Below are positions 1 to 6,292 of a stretch of 6,292 bases of DNA, piece by piece. This DNA comes from an uncultured Brevinema sp. (GTDB lineage: Bacteria > Spirochaetota > Brevinematia > Brevinematales > Brevinemataceae), in contig CAMQSH010000114.1 in the NCBI GenBank assembly GCA_947036575.1, positions 1-6,292 of the forward strand, given 5' to 3'. Position 1 is the stretch's first letter; the number at the start of each line of letters is the position of its first letter. Below the pieces are notes generated by a model. It did not search any database, was not told where the DNA came from, and saw nothing but the letters and a program-made list of their open reading frames with translations. The translations under genes were made by a program, and so were the position numbers.

Positions 1-3000
1 GGGTGTTCTCCACTTTTTGCAATATCTAATATTTTGAAAGGATCAGCTTTAGAATTACTAGAAAAAACAATTTCTATATGTGTTGATTTTTCTGTAATAG
101 ACATAATCCCTATATTATTAGCTTCTAATTTTAATTTAGAAATTTCGAACAATGTTTCTATTTCATAAGGGAATGATCCATACCTATCTCTCAATTCTTT
201 TTTTAGATTGTCGCTTTCTAAAGGGTTCTTTAAAGAGATAATATTTTTGTACACTTCCATTTTTAGAGCTGGATCATGAATATAAGTATCGGGAATAAAG
301 GCATCGTAAGAAAGATCGATCAGGGTATCAATGGTAGTTATTTTATTTCCTTGTAATTTTTGGACCTCTTCTTTTAAAAGTCGCATATACATGTCATAAC
401 CTATGGCAATTAAATGTCCATGTTGCTCAGATCCTATAAGATTTCCGGCACCTCTTATTTCCATATCACGTTTAGCAATTTGAAAACCAGCGCCAAGCTC
501 TGTATATTCAGATAAAGCATCTAATCTTTTACTAGCTTGTTCTGTCATATTTTTATGTTCTGGAAATAAAAAATAAGCATAAGCTTGTTTGGTAGAACGT
601 CCAACCCTACCTTTTAATTGATAAAGTTGAGAGAGCCCCAATCGTTGAGAATCACAAATAATAATAGTATTAGCATTGGCAATATCAAGACCACTTTCTA
701 CAATAGTGGTAGAAATGAGCACATTATAATAACCTCTCATAAATCCTAAAAAAGCATTTTCTAATTCATCCTCTTCCATTTGTCCATGAGCAATAACAAT
801 AGATGCTTCAGGAACCAATTCTGCAACGAGATCTGCAAATTTATCCAATTCTTTTATTCTATTATTAATAAAATATACTTGTCCACCTCTTTCTAATTCT
901 GTACGAATCGCTTCTGCAATAAGCTCATTTTTAAAATCAGACACAACGGTTTCTACTGGAATTCTTAATTCTGGTGGGGTTTGAATTGTGGAGAAAGATC
1001 TTAAATTTCCAAGGGCAAGTGATAAAGTTCTAGGAATAGGAGTTGCAGATAATGAAAGAATATCTGTATAAGGATAGCGTGTTTTTATTTTTTCTTTTTG
1101 AGCGACTCCGAACTTATGCTCTTCATCGATAACAAGTAATCCTAATTCTTTAAATAAAATTTCTTTATTGAGGACAGCATGAGTACCAATAAGTAAATCA
1201 ATTTGTTGAGATTTGATTCTTTGGATAATATCTTTTCTTTCCTCGTTTTTAGTAAATCTAGTAATTAAAGCAGTTTTAACGGGGAAATTTTTAAAACGAT
1301 CCAAACATGTAAGATAATGTTGTTCTGCTAGAATTGTTGTAGGGGCAAGAAGAGCAACTTGTTTGTGAGCGAAAATAGATTTGAAAGCTGCTCGAAGAGC
1401 AATTTCTGTTTTTCCAAAGCCAACATCTCCACAAAGAAGCCTATCCATAGGTTGTAAACTTTCCATATCGGACTTAATTTCTTCTATAGCCGTGATTTGG
1501 TCTGGTGTCTCTATGTATTTAAAGAGGTCTTCAAACTGTTTTTGTTCTTCTGTGTCTGGAGGGAAGGCTATCCCCTCAAACATCACTCTTTTAGCATGTG
1601 ATTCTACTAACTGTTTGGCAAATAACAAGATATCTTCTTGGGCTTTGATTCTTTTCTTTTGCCACGATTTACCAGAGAGAGAATCGACTTTTGTTTTTTT
1701 TTGTTCTAAGCCACCTGTATATCGTCCAATAAGATCTGCCTGCTCAAGAGGGACAAATAATTTTTGTTTATCTGCATACTCTATAAGGATATAGTCTTTT
1801 TCTTTGTTCAAGGTGTTGATTCTTTCTATACCTTTAAAAATACCAATTCCATAATTTAAATGGACGACAGCATCTCCAGGTTCAATATCTGTTTCAAAAT
1901 TAGAATAAATCGCTTGTTGTAATCTTTTACGAAAAACTTTCTTTTTTCCATTAATATCTGTTTCACCAATAAAAAGAATACTTTTATTATTAGTATGATC
2001 TTCACCAAAAAAACCAAATTCCCAATCTTGAGTAATAATATAAAATCCAGGAGTTTCAGGATCAATATTGTTAATATGAGAAACAATTTTTGGTTTGAAT
2101 CGACGGAGCATAATAGCGATACGTCTAGCATTTTCTTTATATTCAGAAAAGAAACAAACAAACAAATTTTTATTATTTTCTATTGTTTTTTCTAATTCAA
2201 CAACAAATCCAGAAAATCCTCCAGAAAAATTACCTGCAAGTTTGATTGAAGGATTCGATTCTCCACTACTTTCATGTATATAAACTGAGGAAGCGTTTTT
2301 GGTGCTTTCTTTTATAGAACTGAGTAATAATTTATTAGCGTTCAAACGGTTAAAAATTGCTCGTATTTTATTGTCAGCTAATTCGGGTTTTTCTGTAAAT
2401 AAAATATCAAACTCACGATTTTTTATGTAATCAGTAATAGATGATAAAGTATTATAATAATCAACAAAATTTGAATGTGCTAATGTATTATGAAAAGGAT
2501 CTTCAAATCCCTCTTTATCTTTTGGAAAAATAAATTCTGCTAAAGGGGGAATAGAAATAAAATTTGTTTTAGTAGTTGTTAGTTGAGTGTTTTTATCAAA
2601 AAAAGAAATGCGAGTAATCTTATCATCTTCTACAATAATACGAATAGGGTCATCAAGATGACTAGGATAAATATCAATGAGTTTGTTTCTAATAGAAAAT
2701 TCTCCAACTTCTCGGACAATAGATGTTTGAGAATAGCCATATTCTTTTAGAACTTGTGAGAAGTTGTTAATATCTATTTTTTTCTGTTCAGAAAGCTGAA
2801 TAAGAGATTTTTCAAAAGAACTAATAGGAGGTAGAGTTCTAATAAAACTTTGGTAGGCACAGATAATAATATAAGCTTTATCATTTTGATGAAGAAGGGA
2901 CATGGTTTGAATTCTTGTGGTAAGAATGTCAAGAGAAGGTATCCCATGAGAATAAGGCATAACTTCGATAGATGGGAAATAAATAACGTTTGAATAAATA

Positions 3001-3179
3001 CTAGATAAACTTTCAAAAACTTTAGTTGCTTGAGGATTGTCTTCTGTAATAATAAAAATATGCTTGTTTTTTTGAGTGATTTTATCTAACGAGAAAAATA
3101 ATGACCCCAAAGGATAAGCTAAAGCTTGTTCTTTGGAATCATTGAAAATATTAAAATTAAAAGAAGATAAAAAAGACAT
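1..3179 (-). CDS. mfd: Transcription-repair coupling factor Mfd (C-terminus cut by window edge)
   Basis: Mfd is a cytoplasmic ATP-driven DNA translocase that pushes or removes RNA polymerase stalled at DNA lesions and recruits UvrA for nucleotide excision repair. The frame is open for 1059 codons from the ATG at 3179 to the window edge. The UvrB-like N-terminal module contains GEFSIRNKLIDIYP from residue 159. The RNA-polymerase-interacting domain spans about 435-490 (DAVVHLNYGIG at its start, RYTGG at its end). The RecG-like helicase core has a DQITAIEEI segment from 560, Walker A GDVGFGKTE at 584-592 (Lys590), the DEEH box at 685-688, SATPIPR at 711-717 and GRVGRS at 857-862. The translocation (TRG) motif follows at about 896-921 (KRDMEIRGAGNLIGSEQHG). 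The Walker lysine lies about 44 residues earlier than in E. coli Mfd, so the N-terminal half is somewhat compact. The C-terminal UvrA-occluding domain has begun but the last several tens of residues lie outside. GGAGA at 3187-3191, 7 nt before the ATG, supports the start. It lies 43 nt downstream of a lipoprotein gene on the same strand. Confidence 0.97.
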   Translation of the reverse strand, partial: MSFLSSFNFNIFNDSKEQALAYPLGSLFFSLDKITQKNKHIFIITEDNPQATKVFESLSSIYSNVIYFPSIEVMPYSHGIPSLDILTTRIQTMSLLHQNDKAYIIICAYQSFIRTLPPISSFEKSLIQLSEQKKIDINNFSQVLKEYGYSQTSIVREVGEFSIRNKLIDIYPSHLDDPIRIIVEDDKITRISFFDKNTQLTTTKTNFISIPPLAEFIFPKDKEGFEDPFHNTLAHSNFVDYYNTLSSITDYIKNREFDILFTEKPELADNKIRAIFNRLNANKLLLSSIKESTKNASSVYIHESSGESNPSIKLAGNFSGGFSGFVVELEKTIENNKNLFVCFFSEYKENARRIAIMLRRFKPKIVSHINNIDPETPGFYIITQDWEFGFFGEDHTNNKSILFIGETDINGKKKVFRKRLQQAIYSNFETDIEPGDAVVHLNYGIGIFKGIERINTLNKEKDYILIEYADKQKLFVPLEQADLIGRYTGGLEQKKTKVDSLSGKSWQKKRIKAQEDILLFAKQLVESHAKRVMFEGIAFPPDTEEQKQFEDLFKYIETPDQITAIEEIKSDMESLQPMDRLLCGDVGFGKTEIALRAAFKSIFAHKQVALLAPTTILAEQHYLTCLDRFKNFPVKTALITRFTKNEERKDIIQRIKSQQIDLLIGTHAVLNKEILFKELGLLVIDEEHKFGVAQKEKIKTRYPYTDILSLSATPIPRTLSLALGNLRSFSTIQTPPELRIPVETVVSDFKNELIAEAIRTELERGGQVYFINNRIKELDKFADLVAELVPEASIVIAHGQMEEDELENAFLGFMRGYYNVLISTTIVESGLDIANANTIIICDSQRLGLSQLYQLKGRVGRSTKQAYAYFLFPEHKNMTEQASKRLDALSEYTELGAGFQIAKRDMEIRGAGNLIGSEQHGHLIAIGYDMYMRLLKEEVQKLQGNKITTIDTLIDLSYDAFIPDTYIHDPALKMEVYKNIISLKNPLESDNLKKELRDRYGSFPYEIETLFEISKLKLEANNIGIMSITEKSTHIEIVFSSNSKADPFKILDIAKSGEH

Positions 3180-3222
3180 TAAGGTGTCTCCAGAAAAATT
3201 TACTTATCTATAAAAATTAAAA

Positions 3223-3696
3223 CTAAGGAATATTATCTTCAAATGTGACAGTTGTCCACATACTAGGAGGGCTTTCGAGATTTCTTACTTGGTTAAAAGC
3301 TGTAATAAAAAACCAATATTGTGATCCTTGAGTGAATAGTTCACCTTGATTATAGTAGAATTTTTTGATATTAAAGGAAAATGGTCTGCTTTTATTAAAA
3401 GGTTGAGGAACAACAAGGGTTGCCTGTCTAGGATTAAAATTTTTACATAGAAGTTTTGTTCCTTTAAAAGCAGTGGCATCAGCTTCATTATCTGTAAAAT
3501 AAATATTATAGCCAGAAAATCCTTCTTCAGGATTAACTCCATACCAAGTTAATTGTATTATAGCTTGAGGAACTCCATTTGCAAATACATTGCGGGCTTG
3601 AGCTCCATTTGGGGAATATAATCTAGGGATAGGCTGAGGAACTTCTATTCCACAGGAAGAGAAAAAAATAAATGTGAGAATCAGAAATTTTTTCAC
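3223..3696 (-). CDS. Fibronectin-III-like lipoprotein, downstream paralogue
   Basis: This encodes a 157-residue predicted lipoprotein of unknown function. The N-terminus is MKKFLILTFIFFSSC, a charged start and hydrophobic stretch ending in a lipobox-like FSSC with Cys15 as the lipidated residue. The mature part resembles one fibronectin-type-III-like beta-sandwich: a hydrophobic strand ending in Trp51, then NPEEGFSGYNIYF at 55-67, and near the end GSQYWFFITAF (124-134) followed by SPPS (142-145). The same landmarks recur in the gene just upstream, so the two look like paralogues. The start codon is GTG. AAGAGG at 3702-3707 precedes it by 5 nt and overlaps the TAA stop of the upstream gene, which suggests translational coupling. 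The stop is TAG. No catalytic residues are evident; a structural or binding role at the cell envelope is inference only. Confidence 0.85.
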   Translation of the reverse strand: MKKFLILTFIFFSSCGIEVPQPIPRLYSPNGAQARNVFANGVPQAIIQLTWYGVNPEEGFSGYNIYFTDNEADATAFKGTKLLCKNFNPRQATLVVPQPFNKSRPFSFNIKKFYYNQGELFTQGSQYWFFITAFNQVRNLESPPSMWTTVTFEDNIP

Positions 3697-3701
3697 AAAC
3701 G

Positions 3702-3708
3702 CCTCTTA
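3702..3708 (-). promoter_or_regulatory. Ribosome binding site overlapping a stop codon (translational coupling)
   Basis: On the minus strand TAAGAGG combines the TAA stop of the upstream lipoprotein with the Shine-Dalgarno sequence AAGAGG of the downstream one, 5 nt before its GTG start. This arrangement is typical of coupled translation and decides the GTG start, which would otherwise be less obvious. Confidence 0.7.
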
Positions 3709-4278
3709 AGGAAATATAATAGTAGAAATATTTGACGGTAAACTATATGCATCATCAACAGTTGAATAGGCATATACGGCAAAATAATAAATGGTGCCTG
3801 ATACAAAAGGATCTCCATTGGGAAGCTCACTAAAACTAGATAAAGTGAATGTAGGATCTTCAAGTGGTGTGTTGTCATGTATTAAATCTGGTGGATAAAA
3901 ACGTCTTTCGGGAAAGGACATTGCACCACCAACCCAGATGCTTAAATGTGTATCATCAGTATCGCTGTAATTTTTTAATAATTGTGCTTTATTACCAGGA
4001 ACCTCAGTAGGTAGTAATGGAAAAAAAGCTTCATCTGGATTAGCAAAAAAACCAAAATCTTCTACTTGTGTAGATACATAGATAGCAAAGCCTGTAAAAT
4101 AAATTTCAGGATTGTTTGCAGTGAAGAACATTCCTAATGCTGTTCCGCTTCCTATAGCCGGAGCTGTTTTGACTTTTAATCCTAAAGGAGTTGCGAGAAG
4201 GGGTTGACGAGGTATTTCTTCAATAGCACAAGATAGTAATAATAAAGTAGAGAAATAAAGAGCTAATTTTTTTATCAT
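3706..4278 (-). CDS. Fibronectin-III-like lipoprotein, upstream paralogue
   Basis: This encodes a 190-residue predicted lipoprotein of unknown function. The signal peptide MIKKLALYFSTLLLLSC has Cys17 as the expected lipidation site. The mature protein starts AIEEIPRQP, close to GIEVPQPIP in the next gene. NPEIYFTGFAIY at 56-67 and GTIYYFAVYAY at 161-171 followed by LPSN (180-183) match the equivalent segments of the downstream protein, and are the kind of Tyr-rich strands seen in fibronectin-type-III-like folds. The middle (about 75-155), rich in Pro, Asp and Phe, is longer than in the paralogue and accounts for most of the size difference. AGGA at 4285-4288, 6 nt before the ATG, supports the start. 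The stop codon overlaps the ribosome binding site of the next gene, so this is probably the first gene of a lipoprotein-lipoprotein-mfd transcript. An outer-membrane or periplasmic location is inferred from the signal only. Confidence 0.85.
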   Translation of the reverse strand: MIKKLALYFSTLLLLSCAIEEIPRQPLLATPLGLKVKTAPAIGSGTALGMFFTANNPEIYFTGFAIYVSTQVEDFGFFANPDEAFFPLLPTEVPGNKAQLLKNYSDTDDTHLSIWVGGAMSFPERRFYPPDLIHDNTPLEDPTFTLSSFSELPNGDPFVSGTIYYFAVYAYSTVDDAYSLPSNISTIIFP

Positions 4279-4422
4279 TAATATTCCTATTTGTATATTG
4301 GATTTAATAGAGGCTTTTTAGCTCCAAAAAAGAGAATAAAAATATTAATTCTAGATTAAAATAATACAAATAATATTTTTATTATAATTATAAGATAGTT
4401 ATAAATAGGATAGTAAAGAAAG
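4279..4422 (-). other. Intergenic leader upstream of the lipoprotein genes, with weak promoter candidates
   Basis: This 144-nt AT-rich gap separates the secreted-protein gene from the lipoprotein pair. On the minus strand it holds two abutting TATAAT hexamers (4392-4387 and 4386-4381), good matches to a sigma-70 -10 element. The best -35 candidate, TTTACT at 4417-4412, lies 19 nt upstream of the first, which is longer than ideal. If used, transcription would start near 4380, leaving a leader of about 100 nt. No GC-rich hairpin with a T tract is visible after the stop at 4423, so read-through from the upstream gene is also possible. Confidence 0.3.
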
Positions 4423-5037
4423 TTATTTTTTAATCAAACTTAATTGAGGTTTTTTTGCCCTATTAAAATATCCTTCTTTTTTGCTGGCAATACCATTGGG
4501 ATCAAAATAATAAATAAATCTCATTTTTTTAGGAGAAACATCAATATAATGAATTCTAACCATTGTATGAGGAACATTATTAATATTTGTGATTGTGTTA
4601 AGGATTTTACTCGCCTGAGCAGTGTGGGCTTTACCATTTTCTAATCTAATAGTCATATAATGCATATTAGTTAAATTTTTATTTTTGATAAAATTTTGTA
4701 ATTGTATCTCTGGTAAAAGAATAACTTCCATATTGTATAATTCTATAATTTTTCTCTTTCCTTTTTGAGTAGTTGCTAAATTTCCTCCAAAGAAATAAAA
4801 AGCGTTTGTTCCTCTTCTGGTAATATTAGTAAAAGATAATGTTGCAAGATTTTCATTAGTGTGCATAAAAATTTGATACGATTGCTTGTCTTCTTTGTAA
4901 TTATAAAATATACTATTACTAATAGAAGTAATAGTTTCATGAATCTTTTTTTTATTATTACTAGCATAGGTAACTTTTGCACTATATAAAGGGAAAACAT
5001 TTCCTAAAAAGAAAAATAACAAATATATTGTTTTCAT
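4423..5037 (-). CDS. Secreted protein of unknown family
   Basis: I do not recognise this 204-residue protein. It begins with a signal-peptide-like stretch, MKTIYLLFFFLGNVFPLYSA, with a plausible signal peptidase I site after Ala20 and no lipobox cysteine, so a periplasmic or exported protein is likely. The mature part is rich in Asn, Lys, Ile and Tyr and looks like alternating beta strands, for example IFYNYKEDKQSYQIFMHT (43-60), TNAFYFFGGNLATTQKGK (77-94) and KMRFIYYFDPNGIASKKEG (171-189), with a basic tail. A LolA-like lipoprotein-carrier fold is conceivable from the general pattern, but no diagnostic motif supports it. AAGG at 5045-5048, 7 nt upstream of the ATG, supports the start. A broken copy of its central part lies directly upstream. 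The gap to the next gene downstream is 144 nt, so it may be a separate transcript from the lipoprotein genes. Confidence 0.8.
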   Translation of the reverse strand: MKTIYLLFFFLGNVFPLYSAKVTYASNNKKKIHETITSISNSIFYNYKEDKQSYQIFMHTNENLATLSFTNITRRGTNAFYFFGGNLATTQKGKRKIIELYNMEVILLPEIQLQNFIKNKNLTNMHYMTIRLENGKAHTAQASKILNTITNINNVPHTMVRIHYIDVSPKKMRFIYYFDPNGIASKKEGYFNRAKKPQLSLIKK

Positions 5038-5061
5038 AGATTAACCTTAATTATATAAATA

Positions 5062-5200
5062 TCATAAAAAATGATAAATCTGATTTATAATTTTTTTCTT
5101 TCCTTTTTGAGTGGTTGCTAAATTTCCTTCAAAGAGATAAAAATCATTGGTTCTTTTTTTTTGTAATGTGAGTAAAAGAAGATGTTATGAAATTTTCATT
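5062..5200 (-). pseudogene. Decayed, frameshifted copy of the central part of the adjacent secreted-protein gene
   Basis: Positions 5086-5200 align with 4744-4857 inside the neighbouring gene, same orientation, at roughly four identical bases in five by hand count, with one extra base in the upstream copy. On the minus strand the fragment reads NENFITSSFTHITKK, then, after a one-base shift in a run of nine A (plus-strand T run 5154-5162), TNDFYLFEGNLATTQKGK. The intact protein has NENLATLSFTNITRR followed by GTNAFYFFGGNLATTQKGK at residues 61-94. The shifted frame stops at TGA (5064-5062); the upstream frame is closed by TAG at 5230-5228. No recognisable N- or C-terminal part survives, so it cannot make the full protein. 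The simplest reading is the remnant of a tandem duplication. Confidence 0.85.
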
Positions 5201-5268
5201 CTTGATAGCTATAAAGCACAATAGAATCTAATAATAGATAGTAAAAAATAGTAAAATGATAAACAATA

Positions 5269-5277
5269 TGTTATATT
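5269..5277 (+). promoter_or_regulatory. Possible extended -10 promoter of nadD
   Basis: TG at 5269-5270, one spacer base, then TATATT at 5272-5277 gives an extended -10 pattern. A start near 5284 would leave a leader of about 43 nt before the nadD ATG. No convincing -35 hexamer is seen 16-18 nt upstream, and random matches are common in DNA this AT-rich. Confidence 0.3.
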
Positions 5278-5326
5278 CTAAGGGATATTACTAATTAAAT
5301 CAAATATATACTAAAAAGGATTCGTT

Positions 5327-5977
5327 ATGAAAAAAAATATTGTTGTTTTTGGGGGGAGTTTTGACCCTATTCATAAAGGTCATATTACTTTAGTTAAACA
5401 AATGTTTAATAATATCACTGATATTGAACAATTATATATTATTCCAACAGGGGATCATCCCGAATCAAAAAAACATCTTTTTTCAGATCAAGAAAGACTG
5501 TTCATGTTAAAATCATGTTTTGGATTATTAAAGGATGGTGATTTTAATAATTTTCCCCAATTATCAAAAGAACAGCAATTTATTCCTGAATTTACGCATC
5601 CTAATATTATTATTTCAGATTTAGAAATAAATAAAAATAATAAATCATATACGATAGATACTATCAATCATATAAAAAATATTCACCCTCAAGTAAACAT
5701 TCATTTACTGGTAGGATCAGATCAAGCATCTAATTTTTCTCAATGGCACCAAGTTCAAGATCTTATTCAAATGGTTACTTTGTGGACTTATCCAAGAAAG
5801 GGATTTAAATTAGATCCCAACTATCAATGGAATATCATAAATTTTGAAGAACAAAATATTTCCTCTTCTATGATAAGAGAAATGTTATATAAAAATGATT
5901 CATTAAATCATGAATTTATCCCGAATTCTATTAGTATATTGGCTTTATTGTTTTTTATTTTTAATAAAAACGATTAA
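5327..5977 (+). CDS. nadD: Nicotinate-nucleotide adenylyltransferase NadD
   Basis: NadD transfers AMP from ATP to nicotinate mononucleotide to give deamido-NAD, a cytoplasmic step of NAD biosynthesis shared by de novo and salvage routes. The 216-residue protein has the family signature near its start, GGSFDPIHKGH at 9-19, containing the nucleotidyltransferase HxGH motif (16-19). SYTIDTI at 107-113, LLVGSDQASNFSQW at 127-140 and the C-terminal ISSSMIRE (178-185, the ISSTxIR motif that binds ATP phosphates) are all in the order expected. A stretch at about 71-93 looks like a small insertion, which puts the protein at the long end of the usual 190-215 residues. AAGGA at 5316-5320, 6 nt before the ATG, supports the start. 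The gene diverges from the secreted-protein gene and is followed 85 nt later by an Asd-family gene on the same strand. Confidence 0.95.
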   Translation: MKKNIVVFGGSFDPIHKGHITLVKQMFNNITDIEQLYIIPTGDHPESKKHLFSDQERLFMLKSCFGLLKDGDFNNFPQLSKEQQFIPEFTHPNIIISDLEINKNNKSYTIDTINHIKNIHPQVNIHLLVGSDQASNFSQWHQVQDLIQMVTLWTYPRKGFKLDPNYQWNIINFEEQNISSSMIREMLYKNDSLNHEFIPNSISILALLFFIFNKND

Positions 5978-5990
5978 AAACTTTTTCACC

Positions 5991-6018
5991 TTGTGTTTTA
6001 TATATAATATTGTATAAT
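5991..6018 (+). promoter_or_regulatory. Likely sigma-70 promoter of the Asd-family gene
   Basis: TTGTGT at 5991-5996 and TATAAT at 6013-6018 are separated by 16 nt, a near-consensus pair predicting a start near 6025 and a leader of about 38 nt. Two further TATAAT hexamers (6003-6008 and 6024-6029) lie nearby without good -35 partners. No terminator hairpin is seen between nadD and this promoter, so nadD read-through is also possible. Confidence 0.55.
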
Positions 6019-6022
6019 ATAA

Positions 6023-6042
6023 ATATAATCTTTAGATTATAT
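6023..6042. repeat. Perfect 9-bp inverted repeat at the predicted transcription start
   Basis: ATATAATCT (6023-6031) and its exact complement AGATTATAT (6034-6042) flank a 2-bp centre (TT). The element covers the start predicted from the promoter at 5991-6018 and ends 9 bp before the ribosome binding site. That position suits a repressor operator. With a 2-nt loop it is less attractive as an RNA hairpin, and it has no GC-rich stem, so it is not a terminator. Confidence 0.5.
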
Positions 6043-6051
6043 AACCTAAAA

Positions 6052-6057
6052 AGGAGG
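6052..6057 (+). promoter_or_regulatory. Strong ribosome binding site of the Asd-family gene
   Basis: AGGAGG, a full Shine-Dalgarno core, sits 5 nt before the ATG at 6063. It is clearly the strongest ribosome binding site in the window; the other genes use shorter matches such as AAGGA or GGAGA. Confidence 0.85.
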
Positions 6058-6062
6058 GAGCT

Positions 6063-6292
6063 ATGCCTTGTAAAGTAGCAATTGTTGGAGCTTGCAGTTT
6101 GTCAGGCCGGGAAATTTTAAAAACTTTATCTGATCGTTCTTTCCCTTTAAGTCAAATAAGACTTTTTGAAACAGAATCTTCTGTTGGACAGCGATTGCTG
6201 TATAATAACGAAGAAATTCTTGTTGAAGAAGTCTCGGAACATATTCTTAGAGAAGCAAAATTTCATTTTGTTTTTTTTGCAGCTGGTTCAAA
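6063..6292 (+). CDS. Aspartate-semialdehyde dehydrogenase family protein (N-terminal part only)
   Basis: The first 76 codons of an Asd-family gene are visible; the 3' end lies outside. True Asd makes aspartate semialdehyde from aspartyl phosphate with NADPH, feeding lysine/diaminopimelate, threonine and methionine synthesis. The N-terminus MPCKVAIVGACSLSGREIL aligns with the family's Rossmann start; FPLSQIRLFETESSVGQ (27-43) and EEILVEEV (50-57) follow the usual layout, and FFAAGS (71-76) sits where FSAGGS is expected. Two positions deviate: the GxTGxVG loop reads GACSLSG (9-15), and Arg of the SxRSxG segment, which contacts the NADPH 2'-phosphate, is replaced by Ser39. The E. coli USG-1 paralogue also lacks that Arg, so this may be an Asd-like protein rather than the enzyme. 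The catalytic Cys would lie beyond the window. I therefore give no gene symbol. Confidence 0.8.
   Translation, partial: MPCKVAIVGACSLSGREILKTLSDRSFPLSQIRLFETESSVGQRLLYNNEEILVEEVSEHILREAKFHFVFFAAGS

Noticed and set aside
1381..1794. Plus-strand open frame of 137 codons
   Set aside because: It lies wholly antisense to the Mfd helicase core, whose Walker A and flanking motifs are intact in the opposite frame; it has no convincing ribosome binding site and a composition typical of a shadow frame.
1856..3016. Several other short open frames on both strands inside mfd
   Set aside because: The mfd frame is continuous from 3179 to the window edge with family motifs in the expected order, so these are out-of-frame shadows and not evidence of a broken gene.
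4311..4324. Small hairpin (GAGGC / GCTC) upstream of the lipoprotein genes, considered as a terminator
   Set aside because: The stem is about four pairs with a bulge and no T tract follows on the minus strand, so it does not look like an intrinsic terminator.
5050..5055. TATAAT on the minus strand just upstream of the secreted-protein gene
   Set aside because: It would place the transcription start at or inside the ribosome binding site (5045-5048), leaving almost no leader, so it is unlikely to be the working -10 element.
5060..5076. TATCAT / ATGATA inverted repeat upstream of the secreted-protein gene
   Set aside because: Only six AT-rich pairs around a five-base loop; expected by chance at this composition and not backed by a clear promoter.
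1..6292. Search for a new multi-gene defence, mobile or biosynthetic system
   Set aside because: No transposase, integrase, recombinase, nuclease, toxin-antitoxin pair, CRISPR-like repeat array or structured RNA could be identified; apart from the unknown secreted protein and lipoproteins the genes are housekeeping.

Overview
The window is a strongly AT-rich piece of bacterial chromosome with mostly housekeeping content and one short stretch of less familiar envelope genes. Two genes begin with lipoprotein signal peptides (Cys at +1 after Phe-Ser-Ser or Leu-Leu-Ser), which fits a diderm bacterium. The loose lipoboxes and the low GC would suit a spirochaete such as the Brachyspira/Brevinema type, but that is a weak inference and nothing here fixes the taxon.

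Layout. Positions 1-5037 are read leftward (minus strand). In order of transcription they hold: a secreted protein of unknown family (5037-4423); two related lipoproteins with a fibronectin-type-III-like pattern (4278-3706 and 3696-3223); and mfd, the transcription-repair coupling factor (3179 to beyond position 1, so its C-terminus is missing). The two lipoprotein genes are 9 nt apart and the second appears translationally coupled to the first. mfd follows 43 nt later with no visible terminator, so the three are probably co-transcribed. Positions 5327-6292 are read rightward: nadD (nicotinate-nucleotide adenylyltransferase, complete), then the first 76 codons of an aspartate-semialdehyde dehydrogenase family gene with its own likely promoter, a 20-bp palindrome at the expected transcription start, and a strong ribosome binding site.

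The divergent spacer 5038-5326 is not empty. About 115 bp of it (5086-5200) is a decayed, frameshifted copy of the middle of the adjacent secreted-protein gene, in the same orientation. This points to a past tandem duplication of that gene.

I see no RNA genes, CRISPR arrays, insertion sequences or obvious multi-gene defence or biosynthetic system. The points worth a second look are the unknown secreted family and its dead paralogue, the lipoprotein pair upstream of mfd, the altered cofactor-binding motifs in the Asd-family protein, and the palindrome in front of it.
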